NCBI GenBank assembly: GCA_023443745.1
Contig: JAEZTB010000064.1
Location: 62,001-126,000 of the forward strand
Direction of reading: 5' to 3'
Origin: Bacillota bacterium
GTDB taxonomy: Bacteria; Bacillota; Clostridia; DSM-8532
DNA: 64,000 bases
The stretch's first letter is position 1. Each line of letters starts with the position of its first letter. Of the stretch, positions 25,716 to 37,000 are shown piece after piece. The notes beneath the pieces were generated by a model that saw nothing but the letters and a program-made list of their open reading frames with translations, was not told where the DNA came from and made no database searches. The position numbers and the translations under genes are program-made.

Positions 25716-27422
25716 TTATCTCGTTCCGCCGCCCGAACCGCCGCCGATGGAGCCGTCACCCCCGCCAAGGGAAACAAATCCGCCGCCTCCGCCACTGCGC
25801 TTTTCCTGTTCGCGCTGCTCTTCGGCCTTCTTCATATTGCTGTAAAGCAAATAGTGATAGGAGTAGGCGGTAACCATGCTTTGGCTGTAATCGGTCAGTT
25901 CGGAAGACAGTACCGGATATAGCTCTTTCATTTGCTCCGCTACCTGATCGGCGATACCAAACAGCATGGCATAGGTCAGCAGCTCCCGCCAAATCGGCAT
26001 TTCCTTGACACCCCGCTCGGCAACCAGTGAAAAATCCGTCAGATACCGCTTGAGCCCCAGCAGTTCGCCCAGTTCCTGTTCACCGGCTGGTGTTAGGTCG
26101 GTGAGCTTGGCAGGAATATTCCACCGTTTCAAGCAGCGCTTTTGATTCAAATAAGCTCTGCCTGCACTGTCATGCTTTTGAATATAGGCACGAAGCAGCG
26201 TATCATTTTGATTTGCAAAGCGTTCCAGCTCCTTTGCCTGCAAGGTGGCATCCGAACCGGACGCACCCTCCAATATCGTATAAAGGTACTCGTCATACTC
26301 GTTCATTTGCTGACGGCGGCTCCCCATCAGCCGCAGACTGACCGTTTCCTTGGTCTTGCCCATAAAGCCGACTTCCTGCGTTTCCACAGTGGACAGGCAG
26401 CCCAGCTGGATCAGCCGCAGCATCCCTGTGGCGAGGATAGCTCCATCCTCACACACATCAAATATTCTCCCCAGCGCATAGGTGGCGCTCAGATTACCGT
26501 CGTTGGGAAAATCCCTGAAATAGCCGAACCGTTCGGAGAATCGTTGCTGTTTTTTCTCTGCGATTTTCTTTTTTAACTTGCGAATCCAGATAATCAGCCC
26601 GATGGGAAGTCCGATGGACAGCAGTGTCACGGTAAGCGCTGCAAATGTAGATACTTCCTCGCTGGTGGAGCTGATGTCATCGTAATCGCTGCCTTCAAAG
26701 GCTTTTTCCCACACTTCTTCAAAGCTCCCCGGTTCCTGCCGTGTGGGGGATAGGATGCCCTTATCCAGATTAAACAGTACCGTCACATGGTTTTCTGCGG
26801 AGAGCGGGGTATCTGTGCGGGCAACGATACTTCCGTTTTCAAACCCTACCTCGCCCGCGAAGCCAAAGGCCCATACATCGGCAATTTCATCGGTGATAGG
26901 TGTGCCGTCCGCAAGCCGGACTTGAACCGTCACATCGGTAGGGGTTGTATTCATTCCATCGTTTACAAATCGGAAATTTACGCCATCCCTGTCTCTGTAA
27001 CCGCCTACCGCGTTATCCAGCTTATATTCAATGGTATAGCGATTTTGTCCGTACCGGCTGATGCCGAAGCAGATTTCATACCCGCTGTCCGTATCATGGA
27101 TGCCGCATTTTCTTGCCTTTTCTTCAAAGCTCCAGTCAATGTCCCAATCCGAGACTGTATCATAGATACCGTTTTGGTCGGAGACCGTAAGTTCGCTGAT
27201 GGTCAGATAATCGGGCGCATTCATGGGAATGTAGCTTTCGGTTCCTTCATCAAAACGCCCTGACCAGCTCTGCGTGATATGTATGGTGCCGTCCTCGTAA
27301 ATGACAGCCTGAATATCCATGACATCTACCTGATTCGCTGCAAAAGCAGGGAGGGGGAGGGCAAATAGCAGGACAGCGCACAGAATCAGACCACTCACTC
27401 TTTTGTGCATAGGGCACCTCAT
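25716..27422 (-). CDS. DUF2207 membrane protein
   Basis: A 568-residue protein. The signal peptide (about 1-29) ends at AFAA-NQVDV. The extracytoplasmic DUF2207 beta domain (about 30-260) contains YEDGTIHITQSWSG and YTIEYKL. A membrane helix lies near 268-290, then comes a cytoplasmic helical part. The C-terminal tail is of the GGGGGF and GGGSGGGT type that is characteristic of the family. Its start codon overlaps the lemA stop (ATGA), showing translational coupling; a second ATG at 27410 is also possible. DUF2207 and LemA proteins are often encoded together. Function is unknown. Confidence 0.88.
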   Translation of the reverse strand: MRCPMHKRVSGLILCAVLLFALPLPAFAANQVDVMDIQAVIYEDGTIHITQSWSGRFDEGTESYIPMNAPDYLTISELTVSDQNGIYDTVSDWDIDWSFEEKARKCGIHDTDSGYEICFGISRYGQNRYTIEYKLDNAVGGYRDRDGVNFRFVNDGMNTTPTDVTVQVRLADGTPITDEIADVWAFGFAGEVGFENGSIVARTDTPLSAENHVTVLFNLDKGILSPTRQEPGSFEEVWEKAFEGSDYDDISSTSEEVSTFAALTVTLLSIGLPIGLIIWIRKLKKKIAEKKQQRFSERFGYFRDFPNDGNLSATYALGRIFDVCEDGAILATGMLRLIQLGCLSTVETQEVGFMGKTKETVSLRLMGSRRQQMNEYDEYLYTILEGASGSDATLQAKELERFANQNDTLLRAYIQKHDSAGRAYLNQKRCLKRWNIPAKLTDLTPAGEQELGELLGLKRYLTDFSLVAERGVKEMPIWRELLTYAMLFGIADQVAEQMKELYPVLSSELTDYSQSMVTAYSYHYLLYSNMKKAEEQREQEKRSGGGGGFVSLGGGDGSIGGGSGGGTR

Positions 27423-27973
27423 TTCATGCTTGGCATATCCGCCTTAGCAGCCTGCTCCACAAGATACTCTCTCTGACAGAAACCCAACGTCCCGGCAATC
27501 ATAGAGACCGGGAACATTCGGATTTCACGGTTTAGCTTGGTCACGCTGTCGTTATAGATCAGGCGGCTGGTGCGCACCATGTTTTCAAAGGTTTGCACCG
27601 CATCCATGGTTTTGATATACGTTTGGTTTGCCTTTAGTTCGGGGTATTGCTCCGTCACCATGGCGATCCTGCCCAAGGCTTCTGAAATAACCCCTTCTTG
27701 GCGCAGCACATCATCCGGTGTGGATTTTGCCGTAATTACGCTTCTTCTGGATTTGATTGTTTCAATCAGCGTTTCGCTTTCGTGCTTGGCATAACCCTTT
27801 GTCAAATCCAAAAGAGCCGTCAGAGCATCAAAGCGGCTTGATAGCTGCACCCCGATCTGACTCATGGCATTGCTGATATTCTCATCCAGTACGACCAGCT
27901 TGCGCTGCGTAGAGATTGTCCATAGCACAATAACCGCAACAATTGCGATGATTGCGATGAAAGTTGGCAGCAT
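27419..27973 (-). CDS. LemA family protein (second copy)
   Basis: A 184-residue protein with an N-terminal membrane helix (about 4-20) and a helical domain. Family features are ALLDLTKGYAKHE, the EQYPELKANQTYIKTM core and RLIYNDSVTKLNREIRMFPVSM. The start at 27973 follows AAAGGAGG; the ATG at 27994 lies upstream of that site. It is translationally coupled to the DUF2207 gene. With the lipoprotein at 28052 it belongs to the unit driven from the LytTR-type promoter near 28710-28780. Confidence 0.92.
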   Translation of the reverse strand: MLPTFIAIIAIVAVIVLWTISTQRKLVVLDENISNAMSQIGVQLSSRFDALTALLDLTKGYAKHESETLIETIKSRRSVITAKSTPDDVLRQEGVISEALGRIAMVTEQYPELKANQTYIKTMDAVQTFENMVRTSRLIYNDSVTKLNREIRMFPVSMIAGTLGFCQREYLVEQAAKADMPSMK

Positions 27974-28000
27974 AATAAAGTCCTCCTTTTTCATTTTTAG

Positions 28001-28039
28001 AATGGGCAGACAGACCGTAATTTTGTCTGTCTGCCCATT
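28001..28039 (-). other. Strong stem-loop inside the lipoprotein-lemA operon
   Basis: A perfect 15-bp stem, AATGGGCAGACAGAC (28001-28015) with its complement at 28025-28039, and a nine-base loop. On the minus strand it stands between the lipoprotein stop codon and the lemA ribosome site and has no T tract, so it more likely limits or protects mRNA than fully terminates it. Confidence 0.65.
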
Positions 28040-28051
28040 TTGCGGTTTCTG

Positions 28052-28660
28052 CTATTTCGCAGATTTTACAGTAGACATAACAAGCGTGATATTGTCATTC
28101 AAATCCAAGCTGCTCCCCGCATCAACGGCGTAGAGGTAGCTGATGACATGGTATCCGCCGCCATCCGCAGGGAAGAAATACTGAATCGCAGAATTCATGA
28201 CCGTTCCATTTTCCATCGTCCCTTTGCCAAAAGCGGCAACAGCAGTACCGCCGTCCTGTTCCACAGTGCCGGAATTTTCAAGCGTTGCATTGCTTAGCCT
28301 GCCGCCCGCCGAAAGCGCAGCTAATAGGTCATCATCGGTAATGTCCGCGCTGGTTATCGAATCCTCTGTCTTTACTCCAAGTGTAACGGCAGCGGTTTTC
28401 TCGGCATTGGCGAAGATCATTGAACCGGTCGCTTCATCGGTGTCAACATACTCGATGTCTACAGGTAGAGCAAAAGAGATTCCGTTACCCGTGACTTCAA
28501 CGAAGTCGATGGATTCCGATGTATTCAGGGCGCTTGATGAGGGGGTGGTTACAGGAGTGGCGAGCGCAGGAGCTGTGGGCGTAGGAGCTTTGTCTCCGCC
28601 GCAGGCGGCAAGGCTCAGTGTTAGAATAAGTGCCATCATAAGTACCAGTAATTTTTTCAT
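28052..28660 (-). CDS. Lipoprotein of unknown function
   Basis: A 202-residue lipoprotein. The signal peptide ends in lipobox SLAAC-GG. A Thr/Pro/Ala linker (about 25-50) leads to a globular domain that resembles small clostridial surface lipoproteins (ISFALPVDIEYVDTDE, then repeated Ala/Gly-rich strands and a DNITLVMSTVK end). The ATG at 28660 follows TGGAGGAA; the frame extending to 28714 has no ribosome site. It is the first gene of the unit lipoprotein-LemA-DUF2207-SHOCT, about 90 bases from the direct repeats at 28750-28780. Confidence 0.75.
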   Translation of the reverse strand: MKKLLVLMMALILTLSLAACGGDKAPTPTAPALATPVTTPSSSALNTSESIDFVEVTGNGISFALPVDIEYVDTDEATGSMIFANAEKTAAVTLGVKTEDSITSADITDDDLLAALSAGGRLSNATLENSGTVEQDGGTAVAAFGKGTMENGTVMNSAIQYFFPADGGGYHVISYLYAVDAGSSLDLNDNITLVMSTVKSAK

Positions 28661-28709
28661 GATAAATTCCTCCATTATCAATTGAGTTGTGTAGGGCAGA
28701 TTCCCTGAG

Positions 28710-28780
28710 TTCACTCTATCAAAAATCTGCTTCTAAAAACCGTCCGCTGCATGAAACATGATTTTTCCGACATGAAACAT
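28710..28780 (-). promoter_or_regulatory. LytTR-type promoter region of the lipoprotein-lemA unit
   Basis: Two copies of CATGAAACAT (starting at 28750 and 28771, period 21) are followed on the minus strand by a block conserved with the region at 38530-38600. The two 71-base stretches align without gaps and share 58 identical positions by hand count. Direct repeats one 21-base period apart are the usual binding layout of LytTR regulators, and a LytTR gene lies at 38687. Confidence 0.65.
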
Positions 28781-28784
28781 GAAT

Positions 28785-28822
28785 AAAAAGTTTACGCCGC
28801 CAACCTATGCAGGCGGGCGGCG
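28785..28822 (-). terminator. Terminator upstream of the LytTR-type promoter
   Basis: CGCCGCC (28795-28801) pairs with GGCGGCG (28816-28822). Read on the minus strand, the T-rich run AACTTTTTATTC follows. It should end transcripts arriving from 29086-30954. Confidence 0.6.
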
Positions 28823-28839
28823 CAACTGGTGAGGAAGCC

Positions 28840-29085
28840 TTATTTGGTCACGTTGATGGTATATGTGCCTACTTTTTTACCTTAAAACCGTAACTCAACA
28901 ATCTTTTTTCCTGTGACTGCGAAATTACTTTTCTCCGTCAACTGAACTCCGTTTATCTTTTGGATGAAAAAGGTTATTTTTCCTTTGACGTTTGTTTCTT
29001 TGCCACCTATACAATTTATTACATTGAGCCCGGTGTATAGTTGTTGCCCCCGATGGTGTAGGCAGTCAGCCCCGTCACCGCCGCA
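28840..29085 (-). pseudogene. Decayed C-terminal fragment of an Ig-like surface protein
   Basis: Conceptual translation on the minus strand gives a stretch such as GGKETNVKGKITFF, NGVQLTEKSNFAV, KKIVELRF, a stop codon, then GKKVGTYTINVTK and a stop. It lines up with NDGGKDINVNDRITFYM, NVQLTQGRAF, NRVVEVRYAGRKVAEYTIHV of the intact protein at 29086-30954. The preceding part (TGLTAYTIGGNNYTPGS) lies in another frame. So there is at least one frameshift and one internal stop. It directly follows the stop codon of the intact gene, which suggests a decayed tandem duplicate or a lost C-terminal extension. Confidence 0.65.
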
Positions 29086-30954
29086 TCAAGCTTTGATGAA
29101 AACGATTCTGCCTAATTCGGGAGCGGAACCGCTGATGGAAGAAACGAATACCGCGCCCCCGAAGGTGTTTACAAGCAGCGCTTGATTTTCGTAACTCCTG
29201 ATTGTGCTGAATTTAGAATATGTGTTGATTCTCCACGAACGGGGTACAGTATTCGAGTGTAATTGCATGGATGTCGGGCAGTTTGTGTCCATATACACAT
29301 AACGACTGTCATAAGTAATTGTGTATTCCGGCCCGCGGTCAGCGCTGTTGTTTACAAGTTTAACGCTAAATGGCTTATCGGGCTTGTCGGATGAAAGTTC
29401 AAGCCAGTAATGATGCCCTCCCGCAGGGTAAACATATCTGTCGCCGATTTTCATATAGTAATCGCCCGATTCTAAAACAGCAGCGTTAGCGTTTGGCGAT
29501 TTTGACAATACGGCGGTTGGCGCTGGGGCCGGAATTTCGATTTTTTCAGCCCAAACATAATACTCCATGCCGTTCCAGCGAACCCACGCGTATCCGTCTC
29601 TCATTTTCTCCAATAATAAAACCTTTGTGCCTTGGGGGATTGTGCCTAAAACATTGCCCTCCGGCTTATCGCGGTAAGGTGCGCCGCCATGTTCCTTGTT
29701 ATTTAGAACTTTTACTTCAGGCACCGTTACAGCCGCGGCGGGCGATTTTACCGGCGCGGGGACAGGCGCGGCCTTCACCGGCACAGCCCCGTCATATACA
29801 TGGATGGTATATTCCGCCACCTTTCTACCTGCGTACCGTACTTCCACCACTCTGTTTTTTCTGGCGGTTGTGAACGCGCGTCCCTGCGTCAGTTGCACGT
29901 TATCCATATAAAAGGTGATTCTGTCATTTACGTTTATGTCTTTGCCGCCGTCATTTATAACCGCGTTAAACCCTGCGCTGTCAAAGCCGTCGCCTACGCT
30001 GTACGCGGTTTTTTTGGGGAATGACAGGATGTTAAGCCCCGCCACCGTGTGCAGTACGCGCCTGATAGAAAAATTACCCATGGTGATATTTACCGTAACC
30101 GAGCTTGCGCCGAAATCGTACTCCCCGCCGAAAAAAAGCCGATTGCCGTTTCCCAATATACGAAGGCAGTCGCCGTTAATAAGCTGTGAACTGCCGTCTT
30201 TAAAGGTGGCGCGGACTTCAAAGTCGCTTGATCGAACCATTGTATCTGTGCGGTTGCCGCCTTTCAGAGGTTCCTGGGTCAATTCCACAGCGGAAACAAA
30301 CGGGGTAACGGTAAAGGGTATGGTTAATTCCTTGCCTATCACCCTTACAATAAAATCTCTTTCGCCCGCCTCAAAAAAACGGAAGCCTTGAAGAACCCGC
30401 ACGCCGTCCTCGTAACTACGCATACCCCGTGCGCCCGCAAAAATCATTAAATCCTCGTGGCGCAAATCCTGTGTCTTACCGTTCCTGAAAGTAACCCGTA
30501 CTACAATATTCCTTGGGTCAAACGGATCCGCCCCTTGGCGGTAGGTCGTTTTCGGCGGCGTGATAAGCGCAAGCTCACTGACGTTTTGCCAGCCGTGGTC
30601 TAAGCGGGGGATAACATCAAATTTATATGGCGTTGCGACAATATTGCCCGATCGCATGACCATTTCATACATCCCTACCTGCTTGAAAACATCGCCCTGC
30701 TTTATTTGAACGCCGTTTGCCCACCACTCCCTTTTTCTGGTATGGGAGATGATTCCGCTTTTTTTATGTTCATAAATCTCCCCTATCCCGTCAAAGGCAT
30801 CGCCTACGACAAAGGTTCTCGTCGTTCCCCACGGCTCATTTGTTCCGATCAGCACATCCATCGGACATCCGGCGGAAGCCGTCATGGGCAACATGGTCAG
30901 CATGGAGAGTACCATGCACAGGGTGAGCAGTATGCTAACAAATCGTTTTTTCAT
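29086..30954 (-). CDS. Secreted Ig-like repeat protein with SH3-type domain
   Basis: A 622-residue exported protein. The signal peptide (1-28) ends TASA. Up to four Ig-like (Big_3-type) repeats fill about residues 30-390; they have the pattern P-x-K-x-x-Y-x-x-G-x-x-F followed by a strand ending in a V-x-V-R-(Y/F) or similar. An Ala/Pro/Val linker leads to an SH3-like domain (about 410-470: GNVLGTIPQGTKVLLLEK, WVRWNGMEYYVW). The C-terminal beta domain (about 485-622) has an RRF-like YMKIGDRYVYPAGGHHYWLEL run. The gene is 80 bases downstream of the giant SLH gene and likely shares its transcript. The role at the cell surface is inferred. Confidence 0.78.
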   Translation of the reverse strand: MKKRFVSILLTLCMVLSMLTMLPMTASAGCPMDVLIGTNEPWGTTRTFVVGDAFDGIGEIYEHKKSGIISHTRKREWWANGVQIKQGDVFKQVGMYEMVMRSGNIVATPYKFDVIPRLDHGWQNVSELALITPPKTTYRQGADPFDPRNIVVRVTFRNGKTQDLRHEDLMIFAGARGMRSYEDGVRVLQGFRFFEAGERDFIVRVIGKELTIPFTVTPFVSAVELTQEPLKGGNRTDTMVRSSDFEVRATFKDGSSQLINGDCLRILGNGNRLFFGGEYDFGASSVTVNITMGNFSIRRVLHTVAGLNILSFPKKTAYSVGDGFDSAGFNAVINDGGKDINVNDRITFYMDNVQLTQGRAFTTARKNRVVEVRYAGRKVAEYTIHVYDGAVPVKAAPVPAPVKSPAAAVTVPEVKVLNNKEHGGAPYRDKPEGNVLGTIPQGTKVLLLEKMRDGYAWVRWNGMEYYVWAEKIEIPAPAPTAVLSKSPNANAAVLESGDYYMKIGDRYVYPAGGHHYWLELSSDKPDKPFSVKLVNNSADRGPEYTITYDSRYVYMDTNCPTSMQLHSNTVPRSWRINTYSKFSTIRSYENQALLVNTFGGAVFVSSISGSAPELGRIVFIKA

Positions 30955-30975
30955 AATCTTGTTCCTCCAATCATT

Positions 30976-31015
30976 AGGGTCAACAGCTTGCGATTAACTG
31001 CAAGCTGCTGACCCT
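30976..31015 (-). other. Stem-loop between the giant SLH gene and the Ig-like gene
   Basis: AGGGTCAACAGCTTGC (30976-30991) pairs with the complement at 31000-31015 (15 of 16 pairs). It has no T tract on the minus strand and stands just before the ribosome site of the downstream gene. Its position matches that of the stem-loop at 28001-28039. Confidence 0.6.
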
Positions 31016-31033
31016 GCATCCGGGCTTGTAGCT

Positions 31034-34000
31034 TTAGGGGTTTGTGACTTTAATGTACTTGTATTTCGCGCAGTTTGGCGCGATTGTCTGATCTGTCGTT
31101 GATACCAGCGTCCCATCATACTCTGTGCTTACGCCGGTGAAGTCAAGCGGTTCGTAGTTCATGGGTGGTATGTAAACGCCGCCGAACAGTGCTGCCGTGT
31201 GTCCATGTGCCTCCAGGGTTCCCGTCAAATATATTCCGTACGCAAATGTGTCGTTCAGGCATATGCCATAGCTCTTTCCGGTAGGACCTGTTACAGCTCC
31301 TGCACGGGCAATCACAGTGGCACCACCCTCAATGTTGGAAGATATACCGGTTATGCCCGCAAGTATCGCATAGTTTTTATCAACTGCCGTAGCATTTTCG
31401 GTGGAAACTGTCAGTGTTCCATCGCCCGTAATGGTAAGCTTTGGGTACACATAAATGCCGAGAACCTGATCGGTTTCCCCTTCCGGTCCCAAATTGGTGA
31501 CTGTGTTCGTGCCTATGAGATTGATCGTTAGTTTCTCCTCTGAAAAAATCACTGCAGCAAGCGTATAATTCGCACCACCCCGGGAATCGCTGATAGTTGC
31601 ATTGTCCAGGGTCAGGGTCTTTGTCGCCGCATCGTAGGATACCGTGCCGTCGCCCAGAACGTCTGATGCATTGCTGCTGTTTACCTGTACCTCCTTTACA
31701 CGAAGCTTATAATCGGTGACGAGAGCACCCTTTTCAAAGGTGAGGTACTTGTAGCTTGTGATGTTCGCCGCACTGTAAGTGACTGTCGGCGTTCCGTTGA
31801 CATTGGTGCTTGCCGTAACGTATACATTGGCATAGTTGGTCAAATCCGGAGCCTTGTTCATCGCCATGCCGCCGCCCTTTATGATAGGCGAACCGCTTGG
31901 GATAGAGATTTTTCCGTTTGCGCTGGTACTATTCCTGATTGCGTTGCCGCCTGTTGAGGTATTATCTATCGTTCCGCCGGTAATTTCGAGGATTGTATCG
32001 CCGGCAGTACCGGCCTCCAGATAAATCGTGCCGCTGTTGGGGTTTGTGTATGCACTGGTGACCATAGCCGTGCCGCTGATGGTGATTTTTCCGGTGCTCT
32101 TATTATTGATTGCAGCAGCTTGGTTAGCGCTCACAGTACCGCCGGAAACGCTCACACTGCCGGTTGAACAGTTAATAATCGCTATGCCTCCGTTAGTACT
32201 CACAGCACTCACGCTACCGCCGGCAACGCTCACGGTACCTGTACCATTGTTGCCCACCGCAGGGCAGGTTATTGCATCAGAATTGGTATTATTTACTGCA
32301 CCGCCGGCAACAACAAGGCTGGCACTGCCGCTTAGAGAAATTGTACCGTAGAAGTAGGTGCCACTCGTTGAGCTTGTGACATTGCCGCCGCTTGCGCCAT
32401 CAGTTAGGGTAAGTGTGCCGCTGCCGTTAAGCTTGATGGCGACAGCTGTGCCTCCGTTCAGCGTTTTGCCGTTTAGGTCAAAGGTAAAGCTATAATTCTT
32501 GAAGGAGCTGACAGAAGCTGAGAGAGTGATATTATCCAACAGCTTGATGGTCTGCCCTTCCGCAACCGCGTCAAATGCCGCTTGTAGAGTGGTGTAGCCT
32601 GTTGTGCCGATTTCGGCAACATTGGTGGCGTCCATCCACTGGGCATAGAGGATAACGGTACCATACTCCGCGTCGCTCAGGTTTTTGACCGATTCTTTGT
32701 CCGCATAGCTTGTGCCTTTGCCGTCTGCAGCCGTGTTCCAACCGGTGAAGGCATAGTCGGTTCTGGTAAAGCTGTTGGCGGTCAGGGCTTTTGCCACAGC
32801 ATCAAAGGTGAAGGTCTGATTCTGCATAGTGCCACTGCCACCGTTCATATCGAACACTACGGTGTAGGTGTTGGGTGCCCAGTGGGCGTAGAGAGCGTAA
32901 TTTACGGTGCTCGTCACCGTGGTTGCGTCCGTTACCAACGTGCCGCCACCCGCTGTTGTGTACCAGCCGACGAAGGTGTAGCCGCTGCGGCTAATCGTTG
33001 GTAATATGCCGTAACTGCTGCCAGTAGTTACGATTTTGCTGTCTGGGCTTGGATCGGTAGGTGTTGTACTTCCGCTTCCCTTGTTGGACTCAAATATCAC
33101 AGTGGGGGTGTTTGTTATCCACGTCGCATAGAGGGTAACAGTTCCGTTCGCTGCATCAGTCAGGTTCGTGACAGATGCTCCGTCCGCATAGCTTGTGCCC
33201 TTGCCGTCTGCAGCCGTGTTCCAACCTATGAAAGTATAGCCGTTTTTGGCGAAGCTGTTGGCGGTCAGGGTCTGCACCGTATCATAGGTGAAGGTCTGAG
33301 TTGCCATAGAGCCGCCGGTACTGCCGTTGCCATTGAAGGTCACGGTGTAGCTGTTGGCCGTCCAGTGGGCATATAGAGTATGATTTGTACCGTTCGCTAC
33401 CTTGGTCGTACTCGTCACCGCTGTGCCGCCGTTTGCCGCTGTATGCCAGCCGACGAAGATATAGCCGGTGCGACTCATCGTTGGTAATGTACCGTAATCA
33501 GTGCCAAGGCTCACAGTCTTTGTAGCCGGGTTTGGAGTGGAAGGCTCTGTACTGCCGTTTCCCTTGTTGGAATCAAATGTTACAGTACAGGCGTTGGCTG
33601 TCCACTGCGCATAGAGGGTAACACTGCCGTTCGCCGCGTTGGTCAGGTTTGTCACAGATGCTCCGTCTGCATAGCTTGTGCCACTGCCGTTTGCTGCTGT
33701 ATTCCAGCCGTTGAAGGCATAGCCGGTTTTGGTAAATTCGTTGGTGCTCAGAGGCTGCGCCACATCATAGACGAAGGTCTGAGTTGCCATGGAGCCGTCA
33801 TCACTGCCGTTGCCGTCGAAGGTAACGGTGTAGCTGCTGCGCTCGTACTTAATCTCCACAATGGTACTGCCATCGGATGCGATGGTCTGCTGGGCGAAAC
33901 TCTGCGCCGTAAAGCCAGGGTAGGTCTTTGCCGTGGCGGCAGTGCTTTGTCCTGCGAGACCGGTTAATGATTCCGTTTCCACTAAGCTACCGCTTGTGGG

Positions 34001-37000
34001 ATAGCTTTCATCCGTATTCTGCCTAATGTGCTTCACTTTGTAGCTGACCTGCTCTGCGCTCCACTTTGCGGTGATGGTCAGCGCATTTGCGGGCATATTG
34101 GGAGGGATGGAAATGTCCCAACCGGTGAAGGTGTAGCCCGGCTTGGCAGGATTAGAGGGCTTTACGATGGCTGAGCCATAGGGAACGTTTGCCGTAATGT
34201 CATTGCCGCCGCTGCCATAAGCGAATATCAACGGATAGGAGTTGCGGTCATAGTAAATCTGTGCGAGGGTAGAGCCGTCAGGTGCGATGGTCTGCTGCTT
34301 GATGCTCTGTGCCGTGAAGCCGATATAGGACTTGGCAACAGCGGCAGTCCGGGCATCGACGGCACCCGTCATTGGGGTGGTTTCAAACAGCTCATACTGA
34401 CCGTCCAGAGCCTTTTGATAATGCTGCACGGTGTAGTTCACGGTACTCGGTGTCCACTTGGCATAGAGCGCGGTATTGCCCGTAGGCATAGTTGTGGCTG
34501 TGAAGGCACTCTTCAAATCCTTATCCGTGTACCAGCCAGAGAAGGTATAACCGAGCCTGGTTGGGTTTGTGGGCATCTTGCCGACAAGGTTTGTTCCCGC
34601 AAGCAGACGGAGCATCTGCACGGCAGAACCGCCGTTCGATTCAAATGCGAGCGTTGCAGCGTTTGCCTCACTACTCCAGTTGAGCGTGATGGTGCGGCTG
34701 AGCGTTTCGGAGGAGCCGGATAGGGGCGCGCCCTTCCATGTCAGCTTCATTTGACAGCTCTGTGCCACCGCACCAGAAGCAGTGTTTACGGCAATCTGAT
34801 TGTTGACCGGGTTATAACTGAAACTTGGATTGGACAGTTCCACAGCAAAACGCTCTTCATTGGCACTGCCGGTAGCTTTGGCACTGTCGAAGTTCTTCGT
34901 CTTGGTTTTGAAGCCCTCGGTCAGTTCGCCGGTCTTGAGGTCCATCCAGTACATATCATAGACCGAACCGGGGAGCGTGTAGGTGTTGACATTCAAAATG
35001 GCATAGGTCGGGTTGTCATTATAGGCGAAGTTGTAGACATTTTCCCTCTGTCCCGCCGACCAGAAGGGCCACTCCTTGGCAAAGAGGGTCGGCGCATAGG
35101 AATATTTGCCGTTTAGGGCTTCGGCAATGAATTTCACATCCAGATAGGCTCCGATTTCTATGAGAACCGCACCGGAATAGCCGCTATCCTTTTGCCAGAC
35201 ACCCTTTACTTTCCAGTTTTCCAGATGGTAATAGAAGTAGCCCCACATTCGGGTATAAGCTCCGGCTTCTATCTGTAGTCCGATACCGGCCAGCTTTGTG
35301 GAGAAAAGTCCCACTGTGGCCTTGGCGCGTATACCGGCACGAAGTCCGATAGTGCCCATGACATAAAAGTCAAACTGGTAGCCGTTGGTGGCCAAATCCA
35401 CCGTATCGCTCTCGGCCTTCTTACTCTTGAGGGAGAGGGTGAAGGAGTGGCGCTTGAAGTTCTCGTACTGGAAGGTCATTCCGATGGCCACGTTCAGGTT
35501 GGCAGAAACCACGAAATCAATCTGCAAACCGTAGGCCAAAATGTGGAATGGGTCTACCGCGCTGTGCAGGTCTAAGAGATTGGCTGTGATCAGGTCTACC
35601 CAATCCTTGTTGGCGTCCTCCATAAACTTCGCGTACTTTTCTGCGAGACCTCCACTGGCGGTGCCCGTTTCCTCGGGGAAAATCTCCTCAATTTCCTTCA
35701 TCTTTTTCTTGATGGATTCACTCAAGGAGAAAATTTTCTTAGTAGCAGCGGCTTCCTTGACACTGTTTGGCCAAGGCATACCCCATGGCTCCTTAGCCTC
35801 GACCAGCTTCGCTGTGGCAGTGATGCCGATGCCGGTGTATGTACCCAAGTCCAGGTTGCCGTTCATGCGGTAGTCTGCAATATAGGGGAAAATCTTCCAC
35901 TTCCACTTCCAGACGGCACCGCCGCTGACGGAAAAGCCGAAGGTTATTTCCTGCTCGAAGAAGGCGGTCAGATCTACCTTGAGCTTGTTGTTGCTGCCTT
36001 TCTTCTGGATTTCAAAGGTGTAGGACACCGACACTTCAACGCGGAGTCCGTGTGAGCTTTGGGTAAAGTGGGCAAGCCTTGGTGTGATGCTGACACTGAC
36101 CTTTGGCTTATTACCCGCAGCATCCTTATCCACGATGTTCCCAAACAGTGCCACCTCACCGGCACCGATTGGAGTTCCGTCGGCGTAGGTAATCGTGCAG
36201 TTGGACAGGGTCATGCCATCCCCGAAGACCTCCCGAACCTCGTCGGTCTGGAGGGAGAGCTCAGCCAAGTATTCACCGGCATCATCAAAGAAGTTGCTTT
36301 GCGCAATCTGAGCTTCAATCATCTGCTGTATCTCATCTTTATTCTCATCAATGGCAGCTTGAATTTCTGCTTCGCTGGGTGCTGTCTCATCGTACAGCTC
36401 CATGGCGGCCATCACTTTTTCTTCACCTACCACGACATAGGTGATAATGGTGGTGCCTCCATTGACGGTGATAGCTGTAATCTCGCCGTAGCCCTGATCC
36501 TGCGCGTCCGACTGACTAAAGCTGCCGGTGTAGAACGCCAGATAGTCGCCCACATCTACGGTGGTATCGGCGCTTAGACCCATGTCTGCGTATTTGCTGT
36601 CAGAGAAAATAAGCTTGTTGTTATCAACGGTCACCGATATGCCGTTCTGTGACCAGCCGATGGTTCCGTCACCATTGTCAATGTCAATCGGGAGCACATC
36701 CGGCGTGAAGAGCACATCTTCCGCCTCGGCGGCGACATAGGTGTATGTATTACCACTGATTCCGTTAATCTTCACATAGGAGACATCATCATTATTGGTG
36801 TTGCCATTTCCCTTTTCCGGCTTACGCTCAGTGGGATTATCGCCCTCATAAACGGCAACCGTGTCACCTATGCTTATGGTTTCGCTACCGTTGTATGTAA
36901 AGCTGCCGCTTTCGTTTTTTGCGGCGTAGGTGGTAATGCCTTGACTGTTCGTACTGGCCTGATACAGACCGGCATAGTCAATCAGGCGCATGGTGTCGGC

